From Rodentibacter genomosp. 2 (lineage in GTDB: Bacteria; Pseudomonadota; Gammaproteobacteria; Enterobacterales; Pasteurellaceae): a DNA stretch of 64,000 bases. The translations under genes and the position numbers were made by a program. This document shows positions 11,185 to 19,411 of this stretch, piece after piece (position 1 is the stretch's first letter; every line of letters begins with the position of its first letter). Below the pieces are notes generated by a model. It saw nothing but the letters and a program-made list of their open reading frames with translations, had not been told where the DNA came from and ran no database searches. Location: NCBI GenBank assembly GCA_001999425.1, contig MLHP01000013.1, positions 1 through 64,000 on the forward strand. The letters are read 5' to 3'.

Positions 11185-12609
11185 ATGCAAAAAAACGATT
11201 TTAGTTTTTTTATTTATGACTACGAAAGTTTTGGTGTAAACCCGGCGACGGATCGTCCGGCACAATTTGGCGGTATTCGCACGGATAAAGATTTTAATAT
11301 CATTGGTGAACCGATAATGCTTTATTGCAAGCAAACCAATGATTATTTACCTTCTCCGGAAGCCGTGATGGTTACGGGGATCACACCTCAAGAATGTAAT
11401 GAAAAGGGGATTTCCGAACCGGAATTTGCGGAAAAGATTTTGACCGAGTTTTCTCAGCCCAATACTTGCGTAATGGGTTATAACAACATTCGTTTTGATG
11501 ATGAAATGACGCGCTATACTTTTTATCGCAATTTTATTGATCCTTATGAATATAGTTGGAAGAATGGCAATTCCCGTTGGGATTTATTAGATTTAGTGCG
11601 AGCTTGCTATGCGTTACGCCCGGATGGAATAAATTGGGCATTTGATGAAAGCGAGATGCCAAGTTTTAAATTAGAAAAGCTAACCAAAGCTAATGGGATT
11701 GAACACGAGAATGCTCATGACGCTATGGCTGATGTTTATGCAACTATTGCTATGGCAAAATTAATTAAACAAAAACAGCCTAGATTATTTCAATATTTCT
11801 TTGAAAATCGAGGCAAAAGGGACGTAGAAAAACTCATTGATACGGCAGAAATGACACCGTTAGTTCATGTTTCGGGTATGCTTGGAAATTATCGTGGTAA
11901 TTGCACGTGGATCGCACCCTTAGCTTGGCATCCTACCAATCAAAATGCTGTAATTGTATGCGATTTAACTGGTGATATTGATAATTTATTAGCAAAAAGT
12001 GCGGATGAATTAAGAACGGATTTATATACTAAAAAATCTGAGTTAGATGAAAGGGAAGTTCCATCCGTTCCATTAAAACTTGTACATATTAATAAATGTC
12101 CGATTCTTGCGCCGGCCAAAACCTTATTACCAGAAAATGCAGAGCATTTAAGTATAGATCGTCAATTATGTTTAGAAAATCTAGCTAAGCTACGTTCATC
12201 TTTTGATATTCGTGAGAAAGTCATTGATATTTTCAGCGAAGAACGTGTGTTCGAGCCTAGCGACAATGTGGAAACTGAACTTTATAACGGTTTTTTCAGT
12301 AATGCCGATAAAAACAATATGGCGATATTACGCCAATTATCAGCGGAAAAATTAGCCGAACATGGATTAGCTTTTGAAGATAAACGCATAACTGATTTAT
12401 TATTTCATTACCGTGCACGACATTTCTATAAAACTTTAACGCGTGCGGAGCAAATAAAATGGCAGAAATATCGTCAACGTAAATTAGAGCAAGGTTTGAT
12501 TGATTTTGAGAACAGCTTAAAACAACTTGCGAATGAAAATGTTGATAATCCAGAAAAACTGTTTTTGCTACAACAGATTTATGAATATGGTGCAAAATTA
12601 CTAGATTAA
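11185..12609 (+). CDS. sbcB: Exodeoxyribonuclease I
   Basis: 474 residues from ATG at 11185 (E. coli 475). A TTG at 11173 in the same frame is possible but adds only four residues outside the family. The DEDDh exonuclease begins with FFIYDYESFGVNP (first Asp and Glu), continues with GYNNIRFDDEM and closes with HDAMADVYAT, followed by the SH3-like and helical domains of ExoI. It degrades single-stranded DNA 3' to 5' and acts in mismatch repair and recombination. A strong terminator follows, and then the inovirus region starts. Confidence 0.94.
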   Translation: MQKNDFSFFIYDYESFGVNPATDRPAQFGGIRTDKDFNIIGEPIMLYCKQTNDYLPSPEAVMVTGITPQECNEKGISEPEFAEKILTEFSQPNTCVMGYNNIRFDDEMTRYTFYRNFIDPYEYSWKNGNSRWDLLDLVRACYALRPDGINWAFDESEMPSFKLEKLTKANGIEHENAHDAMADVYATIAMAKLIKQKQPRLFQYFFENRGKRDVEKLIDTAEMTPLVHVSGMLGNYRGNCTWIAPLAWHPTNQNAVIVCDLTGDIDNLLAKSADELRTDLYTKKSELDEREVPSVPLKLVHINKCPILAPAKTLLPENAEHLSIDRQLCLENLAKLRSSFDIREKVIDIFSEERVFEPSDNVETELYNGFFSNADKNNMAILRQLSAEKLAEHGLAFEDKRITDLLFHYRARHFYKTLTRAEQIKWQKYRQRKLEQGLIDFENSLKQLANENVDNPEKLFLLQQIYEYGAKLLD

Positions 12610-12649
12610 TTTAGTGACAGTATCACAATAAAATAGGTTCTAAAAAATG

Positions 12650-12681
12650 AAAGCATATTCAGAAAATGAATATGCTTTTTA
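12650..12681 (+). terminator. sbcB terminator
   Basis: Perfect 11-base stem (12650-12660 with 12668-12678, arm GCATATTC) with a 7-base loop and a T run. It marks the last clearly chromosomal sequence before the prophage. Confidence 0.88.
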
Positions 12682-12790
12682 GTTTTAAGCTCCATAGATT
12701 TTTGTATTAGCAGAAGACTACCGCACACCAGTCAAAACCCATCAAGCACCTCTACAAAGCTCAGACATAACTATATACCCTCCCTCAAAA

Positions 12791-12883
12791 GATGGCGAAC
12801 GCAGACATCCCGAGAAAGTCGGTTGTGCACAGGGTTATCTGTGCAACCACACAGAATAAGACCAGCGTCAATGCCTTGACGGG
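12791..12883 (+). repeat. Displaced copy of a secretin-gene segment (copy A)
   Basis: These 93 bases match 18091-18186 inside the phage secretin gene in the same orientation. By eye there are four substitutions and one-base and two-base gaps. In this copy the changes leave a hairpin (GGTTGTGCACAG at 12821-12832 against CTGTGCAACC at 12839-12848). The copy ends where the truncated replication gene becomes recognisable. Confidence 0.9.
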
Positions 12884-13909
12884 GATACAGGTGAAATTCA
12901 AGAGGGTATAAGAACGCCCGTTTGTAGTTATTGCGATGAATTACGTATTAGCATTAGAGGGTCTTTAGTTCGCGTTGATGGCAATCCTAGTAGATTCGGG
13001 AAAGTCGAAAATTTACTTGGTTTTACTGATGTTGATGGCTGTATTAATTGCTTCAATAACGTACTCCATAAGTTAGGCTTGCCGCTTTTTACCCGTTGCA
13101 CTGAAATTTTTCATTTACAGGGTAAAGATGGCGAAAAAGTCAAAAAGACTTCTAACGGTGCAATCATTAAAAGAATGGATATTACAACTAATAAATCTGT
13201 AGGTTCAGGTAATGAGCGCACATTTTTAAAAGCATTATCACAAATTCGGTATAGAAATTCGATTGGACGTTTGCACACTAACGGTTTAACTGCTGACTGG
13301 TTGTCTGCAAAAGGTAACGCTAACCTAATCTATCCTAGCTGTTACATCAAACACGAAGAAATGAAGTTACATTCTTACGACAAAATAAAAAATAAATTTG
13401 GCGAATCATCCAAAGAGTTTAGCTATTACAAAAAAGTGTTTGATTATTGTGAAGAAAATGGCGTAGTGCGTTTTGAGCAAAAATTAAAATCTCGCTATTT
13501 ACAAAGAGAAAATCTTTGTTATTGGGGGTTAAGTGATTTCTCAAAGTTAGAAAAGATTCAAGAGGATTTTTGCGATATGTACAAAAAATTAAGCGTAAAC
13601 AAGATAGAACTTGAAACAATCGCAGAGCAATTAGTATCGCAAGGCGTTGTAGATACGCTGCGTAAAGCTAACACATCAGCTTTTTATGCTATGCGTTGGT
13701 CTGCCGGTGAGGATTTAAGTAATTTACCAATAGCAACATTTAAACGCCATAGAGCTAATTTAAGAAAAATCGGCATTGATATAGCTACCCCCTGCGATAC
13801 AGAAAAATTTCAAGCAGTTCGTGTTATATCTTGTGAACAAATTATGGTTAGACCGTTTAAAGCACCCGATTTTTATCAATATCCAAGCAATTTACGTTTA
13901 GTTGCTTGA
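12860..13909 (+). pseudogene. 5'-truncated gene II/X replication initiator of the inovirus
   Basis: The frame is open from 12860 (after a TAA at 12857-12859) to 13909. The family pattern starts at about 12881 (GDTGEIQEGIRTPVCSYCDE), followed by RISIRGSLVRVDGNPSRF, which resembles the 'GNPSKF' block of phage gene II/X rolling-circle initiators. The expected first 25 or so residues are absent; in their place lies the secretin-derived repeat. The only usual start in frame is TTG at 13079, which would discard more of the conserved part. The C-terminal part, with HRANLRKIGIDIA, looks intact. Gene II proteins nick the plus strand and start rolling-circle replication. I infer a non-functional or altered initiator. 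Confidence 0.75.
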
Positions 13910-13931
13910 TTAACCAAGAGGAAATTAAAAA

Positions 13932-14261
13932 ATGCGTACAGGCTTTTATATTATAGGTAAGTTGTTAGGTTATCGTAATGACGCTTTCACGAATCGTGAT
14001 ACAGGCGAGGTAAAAGACAAACATATTTTAGGGGTTCAATTAAATGAACCTGACGGCTTTGGCGGTTATAACTCGACAACCCAAGAAGTTAAAGTCAATG
14101 ACCGTGTGATTAATGAGGCATTTAAAAATATGGTTGAACGTTTTAAAGGTAAATCGGTGATGATTTTAGTCAATCCGCGCGAATGGGCAATGGAAGGCGG
14201 TCGCAAGGGGATTACCTATAATTTTGATGAAAATTCATCAATCGAAGAAGTTAAATCGTGA
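13932..14261 (+). CDS. Inovirus single-stranded DNA-binding protein (pV-like)
   Basis: 109 residues, with GAGGAAA Shine-Dalgarno sequence ahead of ATG. It lies between the replication gene and the coat genes, where filamentous phages keep gene V. The sequence starts like an OB-fold strand (RTGFYIIGKLLGYRND) and has few cysteines and no membrane segment. Gene V proteins coat the plus strand and switch it from replication to packaging. The assignment rests mainly on position and size. A terminator follows at 14271-14309. Confidence 0.65.
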   Translation: MRTGFYIIGKLLGYRNDAFTNRDTGEVKDKHILGVQLNEPDGFGGYNSTTQEVKVNDRVINEAFKNMVERFKGKSVMILVNPREWAMEGGRKGITYNFDENSSIEEVKS

Positions 14262-14270
14262 AGTGATTTT

Positions 14271-14309
14271 GTAGCGTAGCACTTAATTCTCCGGCTGCGT
14301 TACTTTTTT
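14271..14309 (+). terminator. Terminator after the ssDNA-binding gene
   Basis: Ten-base stem with two G-T pairs (GTAGCGTAGC 14271-14280 with GCTGCGTTAC 14294-14303) followed by six T. It separates the early genes from the coat genes. Confidence 0.75.
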
Positions 14310-14377
14310 AATTTATGCTTAAACTACTGATGTTATATGGCGTATTAACGCTATATAAAAAGATAAGGAACAAAAAA

Positions 14378-14467
14378 ATGAAAGAGTTTTTATTTATTGC
14401 GTTTGCGTCAATGATAGGCTTTTTAATGGGGTCTTTTATTTTGTTCTCATTGATTTTGGTGATGTAG
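14378..14467 (+). CDS. Small phage membrane protein, 29 residues
   Basis: ATG at 14378 with AAGGAAC ten bases upstream. The product MKEFLFIAFASMIGFLMGSF... is one hydrophobic helix. Its size, its hydrophobic nature and its place just upstream of the coat genes fit the pVII/pIX tip proteins of filamentous phages, but no residue-level match can be shown. It ends three bases before the next gene. Confidence 0.6.
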   Translation: MKEFLFIAFASMIGFLMGSFILFSLILVM

Positions 14468-14470
14468 TTT

Positions 14471-14713
14471 ATGGCTGATTATATTTTGCGTGTAGAGGGT
14501 TGTAATAAAACAACAAATTCCTGTGCGCCGTTAGATTTGAAATTGTCGCAAGAAGAGGTCTCCAAACTACAACTTGCGACAAGTTCAAAGGGTGAAACCG
14601 TTAATTACGCCGATTATACGGAGTTTTGGGCGGTTTCTTTTTCAATCACACTCTCATTTTGGTTGCTTGCTGTCGCCTGTGGCGCAGTGTTACGCATACT
14701 AAGAAGAGGGTAA
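14471..14713 (+). CDS. Small inovirus membrane protein
   Basis: 80 residues. The N-terminal half is polar with two cysteines (RVEGCNKTTNSCAPLDLKLS) and the C-terminal part is a membrane helix (FWAVSFSITLSFWLLAVACGAVL) with a positive tail RILRRG, so the N-terminus probably faces the periplasm. Proteins of this shape lie before the major coat gene in many Pf- and Cf-type phages. Its function is unknown; a minor coat or assembly role is inferred from position. Confidence 0.65.
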   Translation: MADYILRVEGCNKTTNSCAPLDLKLSQEEVSKLQLATSSKGETVNYADYTEFWAVSFSITLSFWLLAVACGAVLRILRRG

Positions 14714-14731
14714 TTAAAAGGTAATTTTATT

Positions 14732-14953
14732 ATGTCAAACAAAGTTAAACAATCATTAAAAACAATTGCAACATTAGGCATGTTAGCGTTGGTTTCTGCT
14801 AATACTTATGCCGCAGGTTTGGGCGATATTGGTGCAAATATTGATTTTTCTGACGGAAAGGCGGCAGTGATTGCAGTAACGACTGCGGTCGCAGGCTTTT
14901 TAGTCATTGGTCTTGCTGCCCGTACTGTCTTAGGTTTCTTTAAACGTATCTAA
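14732..14953 (+). CDS. Major coat protein pVIII precursor
   Basis: 73 residues. Residues 1-27 form a signal peptide (positive start, hydrophobic core, SANTYA then A). The mature part, about 46 residues, has the classic layout: short acidic amphipathic stretch (GDIGANIDFSDGK), membrane helix (AVIAVTTAVAGFLVIGLA) and positive C-terminus (RTVLGFFKRI) that contacts the packaged DNA. A strong terminator follows directly, as in Ff phages, where it gives a high pVIII yield. Confidence 0.9.
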   Translation: MSNKVKQSLKTIATLGMLALVSANTYAAGLGDIGANIDFSDGKAAVIAVTTAVAGFLVIGLAARTVLGFFKRI

Positions 14954-14970
14954 GGATAAGCCCGCAGAAA

Positions 14971-15020
14971 AATGCCCGTTTGCGCCCGCAAGTTATGAGG
15001 ACGCGGACGGGTATTTTTTT
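14971..15020 (+). terminator. Central terminator between pVIII and pIII
   Basis: Outer stem ATGCCCGT (14972-14979) with ACGGGTAT (15007-15014), an inner GCG/CGC pair, then seven T (15014-15020). It is in the same place as the Ff-phage terminator after gene VIII. Confidence 0.8.
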
Positions 15021-15037
15021 AGGGCTAAGGAAGTGGT

Positions 15038-15112
15038 ATGAGTTGGGAAATGTTATTTTTTGCATGGGGTATGTTATGTGCTTATGTGGTTGTGCGTGGA
15101 TTAAGCGGCTAG
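15038..15112 (+). CDS. 24-residue membrane peptide overlapping the pIII start
   Basis: ATG at 15038, preceded by AAGG (AAGGAAGTGGT). The product MSWEMLFFAWGMLCAYVVVR... is one hydrophobic helix with a positive residue near the end. Its stop TAG shares a base with a GTG (15112) that is in frame with pIII. Filamentous phages carry tiny coat proteins of this kind (pVII, pIX) near gene III, so this is a reasonable candidate. No family match can be shown. Confidence 0.5.
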   Translation: MSWEMLFFAWGMLCAYVVVRGLSG

Positions 15113-16272
15113 TGCTGAGTGTATTGTTACTGTTGTGTTATTCAAATTCTTATGCTGCGGCGTCTTGGTCGTCTGTGGGGTTTTGGTATAGCTCCAAAAA
15201 TCCGCCGTTTATGTCAGATGAGAAAGGGGATTTTCGAAATGTGTGCAGTCTTAGTCAATTTAGCGGAGCGAGGCGGTTTACTGATGGTGATGATACGGCA
15301 AAGCGTCAGCATATGAAGATGGTTATTACGGATTACAGTATTGTTTATAACTATGGACATAAAAAACTTGAAGACGGTAAGCATTTTGGTTTGGATAGTC
15401 AATTTACCTATGCGGAAAAATTAGATTTTAGTTCGTCGTTAAAATACGGTTATAGACGCACGCTTGTTGATGGGTTGGCTATGGCATTAAGTAAAGGGAA
15501 TTGTGATGTGGCTGGCGCGATTTTGGATACATTAAATAACGGTAAACCTGAAAAATGTAAAGATGATAAAGAGTGTGTGTTTTTAAAAAACGGTGATGAC
15601 GCTTGTATTATAAATTCCGATGGGTCGTCCTATTGCAACTGGGATGGACCTGCCGAGAGATGTGATGAAAACGGGGAGAATTGTTCAATTGTTATTGGGA
15701 ATAAAAACACGGGGTCATTAAATGATTATGCGTCGAGCGAACAGAAAGATAAAACAAAACCGAACGAACAACCGCCGAGCGATAACAATCCGAAAGACCC
15801 GAACAGCGGGAATAGTAGCGGGTCGGATTCCGGTTCGAATTCAGGCGGTCAAGGTTCAGGTGGGAGTAGTAAAGGTGATTCAGACAAAGGCGGAGAGAAA
15901 GAGGGAAACGGAAAAGGCGATAAAGGCGATGGCAAGGGTTCAGGCGGTCAAGGTGGAACAGGTTCGGGAAACGGTAAGGGTGACGGCGAAGGCGATGACG
16001 AGGGCGACGGAAAGGGAAAAGTGACTTATCCCGAGTTGGAACAGTTTAATATTGAAAAAGCCTTACGCGATTTAAAAAATAAAATGAGTGGTTTTGTTGG
16101 TGATGTCTCTATGCCAAGCGGGAGTTGTGAACCGTTTACGTTCACGGTCTTTGGAAAATCCGAAACGGTCAATATGCATTGTCAAATTATGGATAGGGCG
16201 CGTCCTATGTTTGAGGCGTCTTTTACGATGGTTTGGGGCGTATTGGCGTTATTAATTGTGTTGTCAGCGTAA
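15076..16272 (+). CDS. Adsorption protein pIII-like
   Basis: 398 residues if ATG 15076 is used, which gives a signal peptide with a Lys-Arg start and a core LVLSVLLLLCYSNSYA. GTG at 15112 is an alternative, coupled to the overlapping 24-residue gene. Order of parts: an N-terminal globular region of about 200 residues with many cysteines (CKDDKECVF, CIINSDGSSYC, CDENGENCS), a Gly/Ser/Asp/Lys-rich linker (about 240-340), a C-terminal domain with two more cysteines, and a final membrane anchor SFTMVWGVLALLIVL. This is the layout of pIII, which binds the host pilus and TolA and caps the virion. The host receptor is not predictable. Confidence 0.82.
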   Translation: MCLCGCAWIKRLVLSVLLLLCYSNSYAAASWSSVGFWYSSKNPPFMSDEKGDFRNVCSLSQFSGARRFTDGDDTAKRQHMKMVITDYSIVYNYGHKKLEDGKHFGLDSQFTYAEKLDFSSSLKYGYRRTLVDGLAMALSKGNCDVAGAILDTLNNGKPEKCKDDKECVFLKNGDDACIINSDGSSYCNWDGPAERCDENGENCSIVIGNKNTGSLNDYASSEQKDKTKPNEQPPSDNNPKDPNSGNSSGSDSGSNSGGQGSGGSSKGDSDKGGEKEGNGKGDKGDGKGSGGQGGTGSGNGKGDGEGDDEGDGKGKVTYPELEQFNIEKALRDLKNKMSGFVGDVSMPSGSCEPFTFTVFGKSETVNMHCQIMDRARPMFEASFTMVWGVLALLIVLSA

Positions 16273-16281
16273 GGGGGAAGA

Positions 16282-16584
16282 ATGGGTGCATTAATTTCAT
16301 TTTTATCAAAAACATTCACAGGCGTACTGGGTTGGTTATTTAACGTTGTTGTCATTAAGTTTGTGATGTTTGGTTTAATATTTTTAGCCTTAACGGAAGT
16401 CGTACCGTTATTGATTCAAGTCTTTTTACCGGAAGATGCGAAAAATATTTCATCATTGCTATCTTCTGTTCCCTCACAAGTCGCTTATTTCCTGTCAATG
16501 TTTAAATTGGATTTAGGGATAAAAAGCGTGGTATCGGCATATGTGACCCGTTTTTTAATTCGTCGGATTCCGTTTGTAGGGTAG
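16282..16584 (+). CDS. Minor coat protein pVI-like (DUF2523)
   Basis: 100 residues with three hydrophobic segments (FTGVLGWLFNVVVIKFVMFG, FLALTEVVPLLIQVF, and a weaker one near VPSQVAYFLSMF) and a positive end. It lies between pIII and pI, exactly where gene VI or DUF2523 proteins are found. pVI sits with pIII at the virion end and is needed for release. Confidence 0.75.
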   Translation: MGALISFLSKTFTGVLGWLFNVVVIKFVMFGLIFLALTEVVPLLIQVFLPEDAKNISSLLSSVPSQVAYFLSMFKLDLGIKSVVSAYVTRFLIRRIPFVG

Positions 16585-16590
16585 TTGGCT

Positions 16591-17664
16591 ATGGCAATTT
16601 CTGCATATGTGGGTATCCCCGGTTCCGGTAAGTCTTATGAAGTGATGTTATCGGTCATTGTTGAACATTATAAAAAAGGGCGACGTATCGTCACTAATAT
16701 CGAGGGCGTTGATGTACCACGCTTAATTGATTTTTGTCTTGAAGATAAGAAAGTTAAACGGGAAGCGTTGGGCGAGTTGATAAAAGTCAGTGATGAACAG
16801 TGCCAACAAGATGACTTTTTTCCATATAAGGGTTCAACCGATACGATATGTAAGGCGGGGGATTTAATTTGCCTTGATGAAATCTGGCGAATCTTTCCGA
16901 CGGAGAAAATTAAGGAGAATCACCGTTCTTTTATTGCTGAACACCGACACTTCACGAATGAAGTCACGGGGCTTTGTTGTGATTTGGTCGTGATTAATCA
17001 GTCGGTATCAGCCATTCCCCGTTTTATTAAAGAGCGAATCGAAACCACGTTTTTAATGTCTCGGTTGGTTGCACTGGGTATGGGTAAGCGTTATCGGGTT
17101 AATGTTTATACGGGTGCGAAGACGACCAAATCAAATTTTGTTGCCCAGTATCAAAATAAATTTAATCCGAAAATTTTTGAACTTTACAAAAGCTTTGACG
17201 GGGTAAACGGTAAACAGACCACGATAGACGACCGACAAAACTTTTTAAAGTCCGGTTCATTTAAGTTGATGATAACGGCGATAGTCGTGTTGTTTTCCTG
17301 TAGTTATTATCTTATTCAAGATTATTTTCCGTCCTCAAATCAAGTTGAAGAACAGGAAATTAGTCAATTTGATAAATCAGAGAGTAAACAGATTCAATCT
17401 AAAACGGCTCAAGCCCTCTATGAAGAAATGGAAAATCAGACAGGACAAAATCAACAACCTGTCTTTTTATCTCAAATGTGGCGCATTACAGGTGAAATAG
17501 CGCGGGGCGGTGAGCATTTTGTTGTGTTGATGAACAATCAAGGTCATCTTCGCTTAGAGCCTAAACATCATTTTGAGGGAGAGGGACGGGCATTAAGTGG
17601 TGTGATTAATGGTGAACGGGTGACTTATTATTCAGGGGTGAAAAATGAAAAAGTATTGTTTTAG
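16591..17664 (+). CDS. Assembly ATPase pI (Zot family)
   Basis: 357 residues from ATG 16591. Walker A GIPGSGKS is at residues 8-15 and Walker B-like DLICLDEIWRIFP at about 90-102. A membrane segment (LMITAIVVLFSCSYYLI) lies near residue 230, followed by a periplasmic part. This is the Zot/pI layout: a cytoplasmic ATPase that drives virion extrusion and an outer part that meets the secretin. It overlaps the start of the secretin gene by 20 bases. The name Zot reflects homology to the CTX phage protein; toxin activity should not be assumed. Confidence 0.9.
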   Translation: MAISAYVGIPGSGKSYEVMLSVIVEHYKKGRRIVTNIEGVDVPRLIDFCLEDKKVKREALGELIKVSDEQCQQDDFFPYKGSTDTICKAGDLICLDEIWRIFPTEKIKENHRSFIAEHRHFTNEVTGLCCDLVVINQSVSAIPRFIKERIETTFLMSRLVALGMGKRYRVNVYTGAKTTKSNFVAQYQNKFNPKIFELYKSFDGVNGKQTTIDDRQNFLKSGSFKLMITAIVVLFSCSYYLIQDYFPSSNQVEEQEISQFDKSESKQIQSKTAQALYEEMENQTGQNQQPVFLSQMWRITGEIARGGEHFVVLMNNQGHLRLEPKHHFEGEGRALSGVINGERVTYYSGVKNEKVLF

Positions 17665-18745
17665 TATAATTTTTTTAGTGTGTTTGTCTTGTCGGGTATG
17701 GGCGATTAATGTGGATTTTAAACTCGACGCCGTACCGTTATCCAAAGCGATTGCGATGATTTATGATGACGTATTACAAAAGCCTTATATGCTTGACCCT
17801 GCGTTGGTCAATGACGATCGTTTAGTGAGTTTTAAAACGACCTCTGCGCAAGATTTTGAGCAATTCACCAAGCGTTATTTTACTAATATGAATATCCGTA
17901 TTAGTACTAAAAACGGGGTTGATTATTTACAGTTAATGACACCTCAAAAAGTGCTTTATAAATACAAACCCGTTTATCGCACACCGGAAGAATTAGCGAG
18001 CGTGGCGACGGATAAATCGGCAGTATCGTTTACCTCAGATTATCTTTTTTATGACGCAGAACCGGAACAAGTGGCGAAATTTAAACAGATGATGGCGAAC
18101 GCAGATATTCCAAGAAAGTCGGTTGTGCTACGGGGTTATCTGTATGCAACCACACAGAATAAGACCAGCGTCAATGCCTTGACGGGATTAGTTAATTTAC
18201 TGACTGGAAAACTGAATTATAAATTTGAGGCGAACGTTTCTCAAGGTTACTTAAGTCTGTCAAGCAGTACCTTGACCGCACTTTTACCGCTTTTGGATAG
18301 TTCGAGTGAATATCGGCAGTTGTCTAGTCCGATTAGTAAAACCCTATCCGGAAAACAAGTCACCCTTAAAGTTGGTAGTAGTACGCCCGTGTTAAGTGGG
18401 ACGACAACCAACGACGGGATAGTAACACAAAACATTGAATATCGTGATAGTGGGTTAGTTTGGCGAATCACTCCGACGGTGTTCGCCAATCGGGTTGAAC
18501 TGGATTTTTATCAATCTGATAGTACCTTTAAAGCGACGGAAACGGGCGTCAATAATACCCCGACCTTAGACAACCGAAGTCTGACGACGACAGTATCAAT
18601 GCGCTCCGGCGACGTGGTTGTGCTTGCGGGCTACGGGTTGGACGAAAAGACGAAAAAGTCTGAAGGTTGGGGCTTTTTGTCGGGTAAGTCTGATACGATT
18701 AATCGTAGTGATTTTGTGTTATTGCTACAAGCCATTGTTGAATAA
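17645..18745 (+). CDS. Phage secretin pIV
   Basis: 366 residues with a signal peptide (MKKYCFSIIFLVCLSCRVWA). The N-terminal domain (INVDFKLDAVPLSKAIAMIYDD) has the N0 fold pattern. The secretin core runs to the end, with a typical beta-lip stretch (VLSGTTTNDGIVTQNIEYRDSGLVWRI, broken here for length) and the conserved SMRSGDVVVLAGY. A phage-encoded outer-membrane channel makes this phage independent of host type II secretion, unlike CTX phage. A perfect USS lies inside (18275-18283). The stretch 18091-18186 is duplicated near the left end of the element. Confidence 0.9.
   Translation: MKKYCFSIIFLVCLSCRVWAINVDFKLDAVPLSKAIAMIYDDVLQKPYMLDPALVNDDRLVSFKTTSAQDFEQFTKRYFTNMNIRISTKNGVDYLQLMTPQKVLYKYKPVYRTPEELASVATDKSAVSFTSDYLFYDAEPEQVAKFKQMMANADIPRKSVVLRGYLYATTQNKTSVNALTGLVNLLTGKLNYKFEANVSQGYLSLSSSTLTALLPLLDSSSEYRQLSSPISKTLSGKQVTLKVGSSTPVLSGTTTNDGIVTQNIEYRDSGLVWRITPTVFANRVELDFYQSDSTFKATETGVNNTPTLDNRSLTTTVSMRSGDVVVLAGYGLDEKTKKSEGWGFLSGKSDTINRSDFVLLLQAIVE
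18091..18186 (+). repeat. Secretin-gene segment duplicated upstream (copy B)
   Basis: Native copy of the 93/96-base direct repeat. It encodes secretin residues from about 149 (MMANADIPRKSVVLRGYL) to about 180. The other copy (12791-12883) lies 5.3 kb upstream. Confidence 0.9.
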
Positions 18746-18768
18746 ATAATAAATAAACCCAAAATGGA

Positions 18769-18815
18769 GACCCTCTCAGAAGCAATGCAACTTGTTGCGT
18801 TGTTCTGAAAGGGTC
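18769..18815. other. Long hairpin after the secretin gene
   Basis: Arms 18769-18790 and 18795-18815 pair over about 20 bases with two mismatches and one bulge around a CTTG loop. It lacks a T run, so it is less likely a simple terminator. In filamentous phages the packaging signal and minus-strand origin are such hairpins in the main intergenic region, which is this region. Confidence 0.6.
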
Positions 18816-19411
18816 CAACAACTGGAGCGTAGCGAAAGGCGTTAGTAAAAGAACCTAATCACAGACGATAAATAGGAAAAGACAACGGAAAGAAAAGACC
18901 CACGACACAAGAGAATAAGCGGATTTAAAGCCAAGCGAGAGCGCAAGGACAGCCCAACGGAAAACGCCTAATCACAGAGACTGGAGAAATTAAGTAAGTG
19001 TCGGGGTAAAAACCGCCCGAACGGAGAGAAAAACAGAGGAGATAAAAAAACACAAGAAACAGCATAGATAACAAACACACGAACGAATCCCTAAAGTAAA
19101 ACCAATCCCGACACACTGACACCCATACCTCATCTTAAATCCCGTCATCATATGTAAAAAACATCACAACGTCACAAAGCATATTTTATAAGATTAAAAA
19201 ACGAGGGAGATTATTCATCAAAACCTGTCAGATTTTACGTAGCGTATCTTGACAAAACACTGACAATTAATCTTAACCATTCAATAAATTACACTGACAA
19301 GGCGTTACAACGTTTAAAAATCGCTTTATTTGTCCTGTTTAAGTAGTATCTGTGACTTGTGTATAAGTCTGTGATTTCCTTAACCCGTAGTTTTTGCTCA
19401 CCTTATCACTA
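18816..19411. other. Phage intergenic region, no gene seen
   Basis: About 600 bases without a credible gene. From 18830 to about 19110 the plus strand is very rich in A and G and poor in T. CCTAATCACAGA occurs twice (18854 and 18967), and GTGTCGGG near 18997 can pair with CCCGACAC near 19107, closing a domain of about 110 bases. Between 19200 and 19320 there are several CTGACA/TTGACA motifs (CCTGTCAG, CTTGACA, CACTGACAATT, CACTGACAAGG), which may be repressor or initiator sites. The phage plus origin is probably here, but I cannot place it. Confidence 0.55.

Noticed and set aside
12762-12790. ACATAA-CTATAT stretch considered as a left dif-like site
   Set aside because: Only one arm matches about 7 of 11 bases and it is in the opposite orientation to the right-hand dif.
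16591-17664. Reading the Zot-like gene as a toxin
   Set aside because: All filamentous phages need a pI/Zot ATPase for assembly; nothing here shows toxin function.
18925-19122. Minus-strand open frame of 65 residues in the phage intergenic region
   Set aside because: A product of the purine-rich strand bias; the residues (mainly Leu, Phe, Ser, Cys) reflect base composition and there is no ribosome site.
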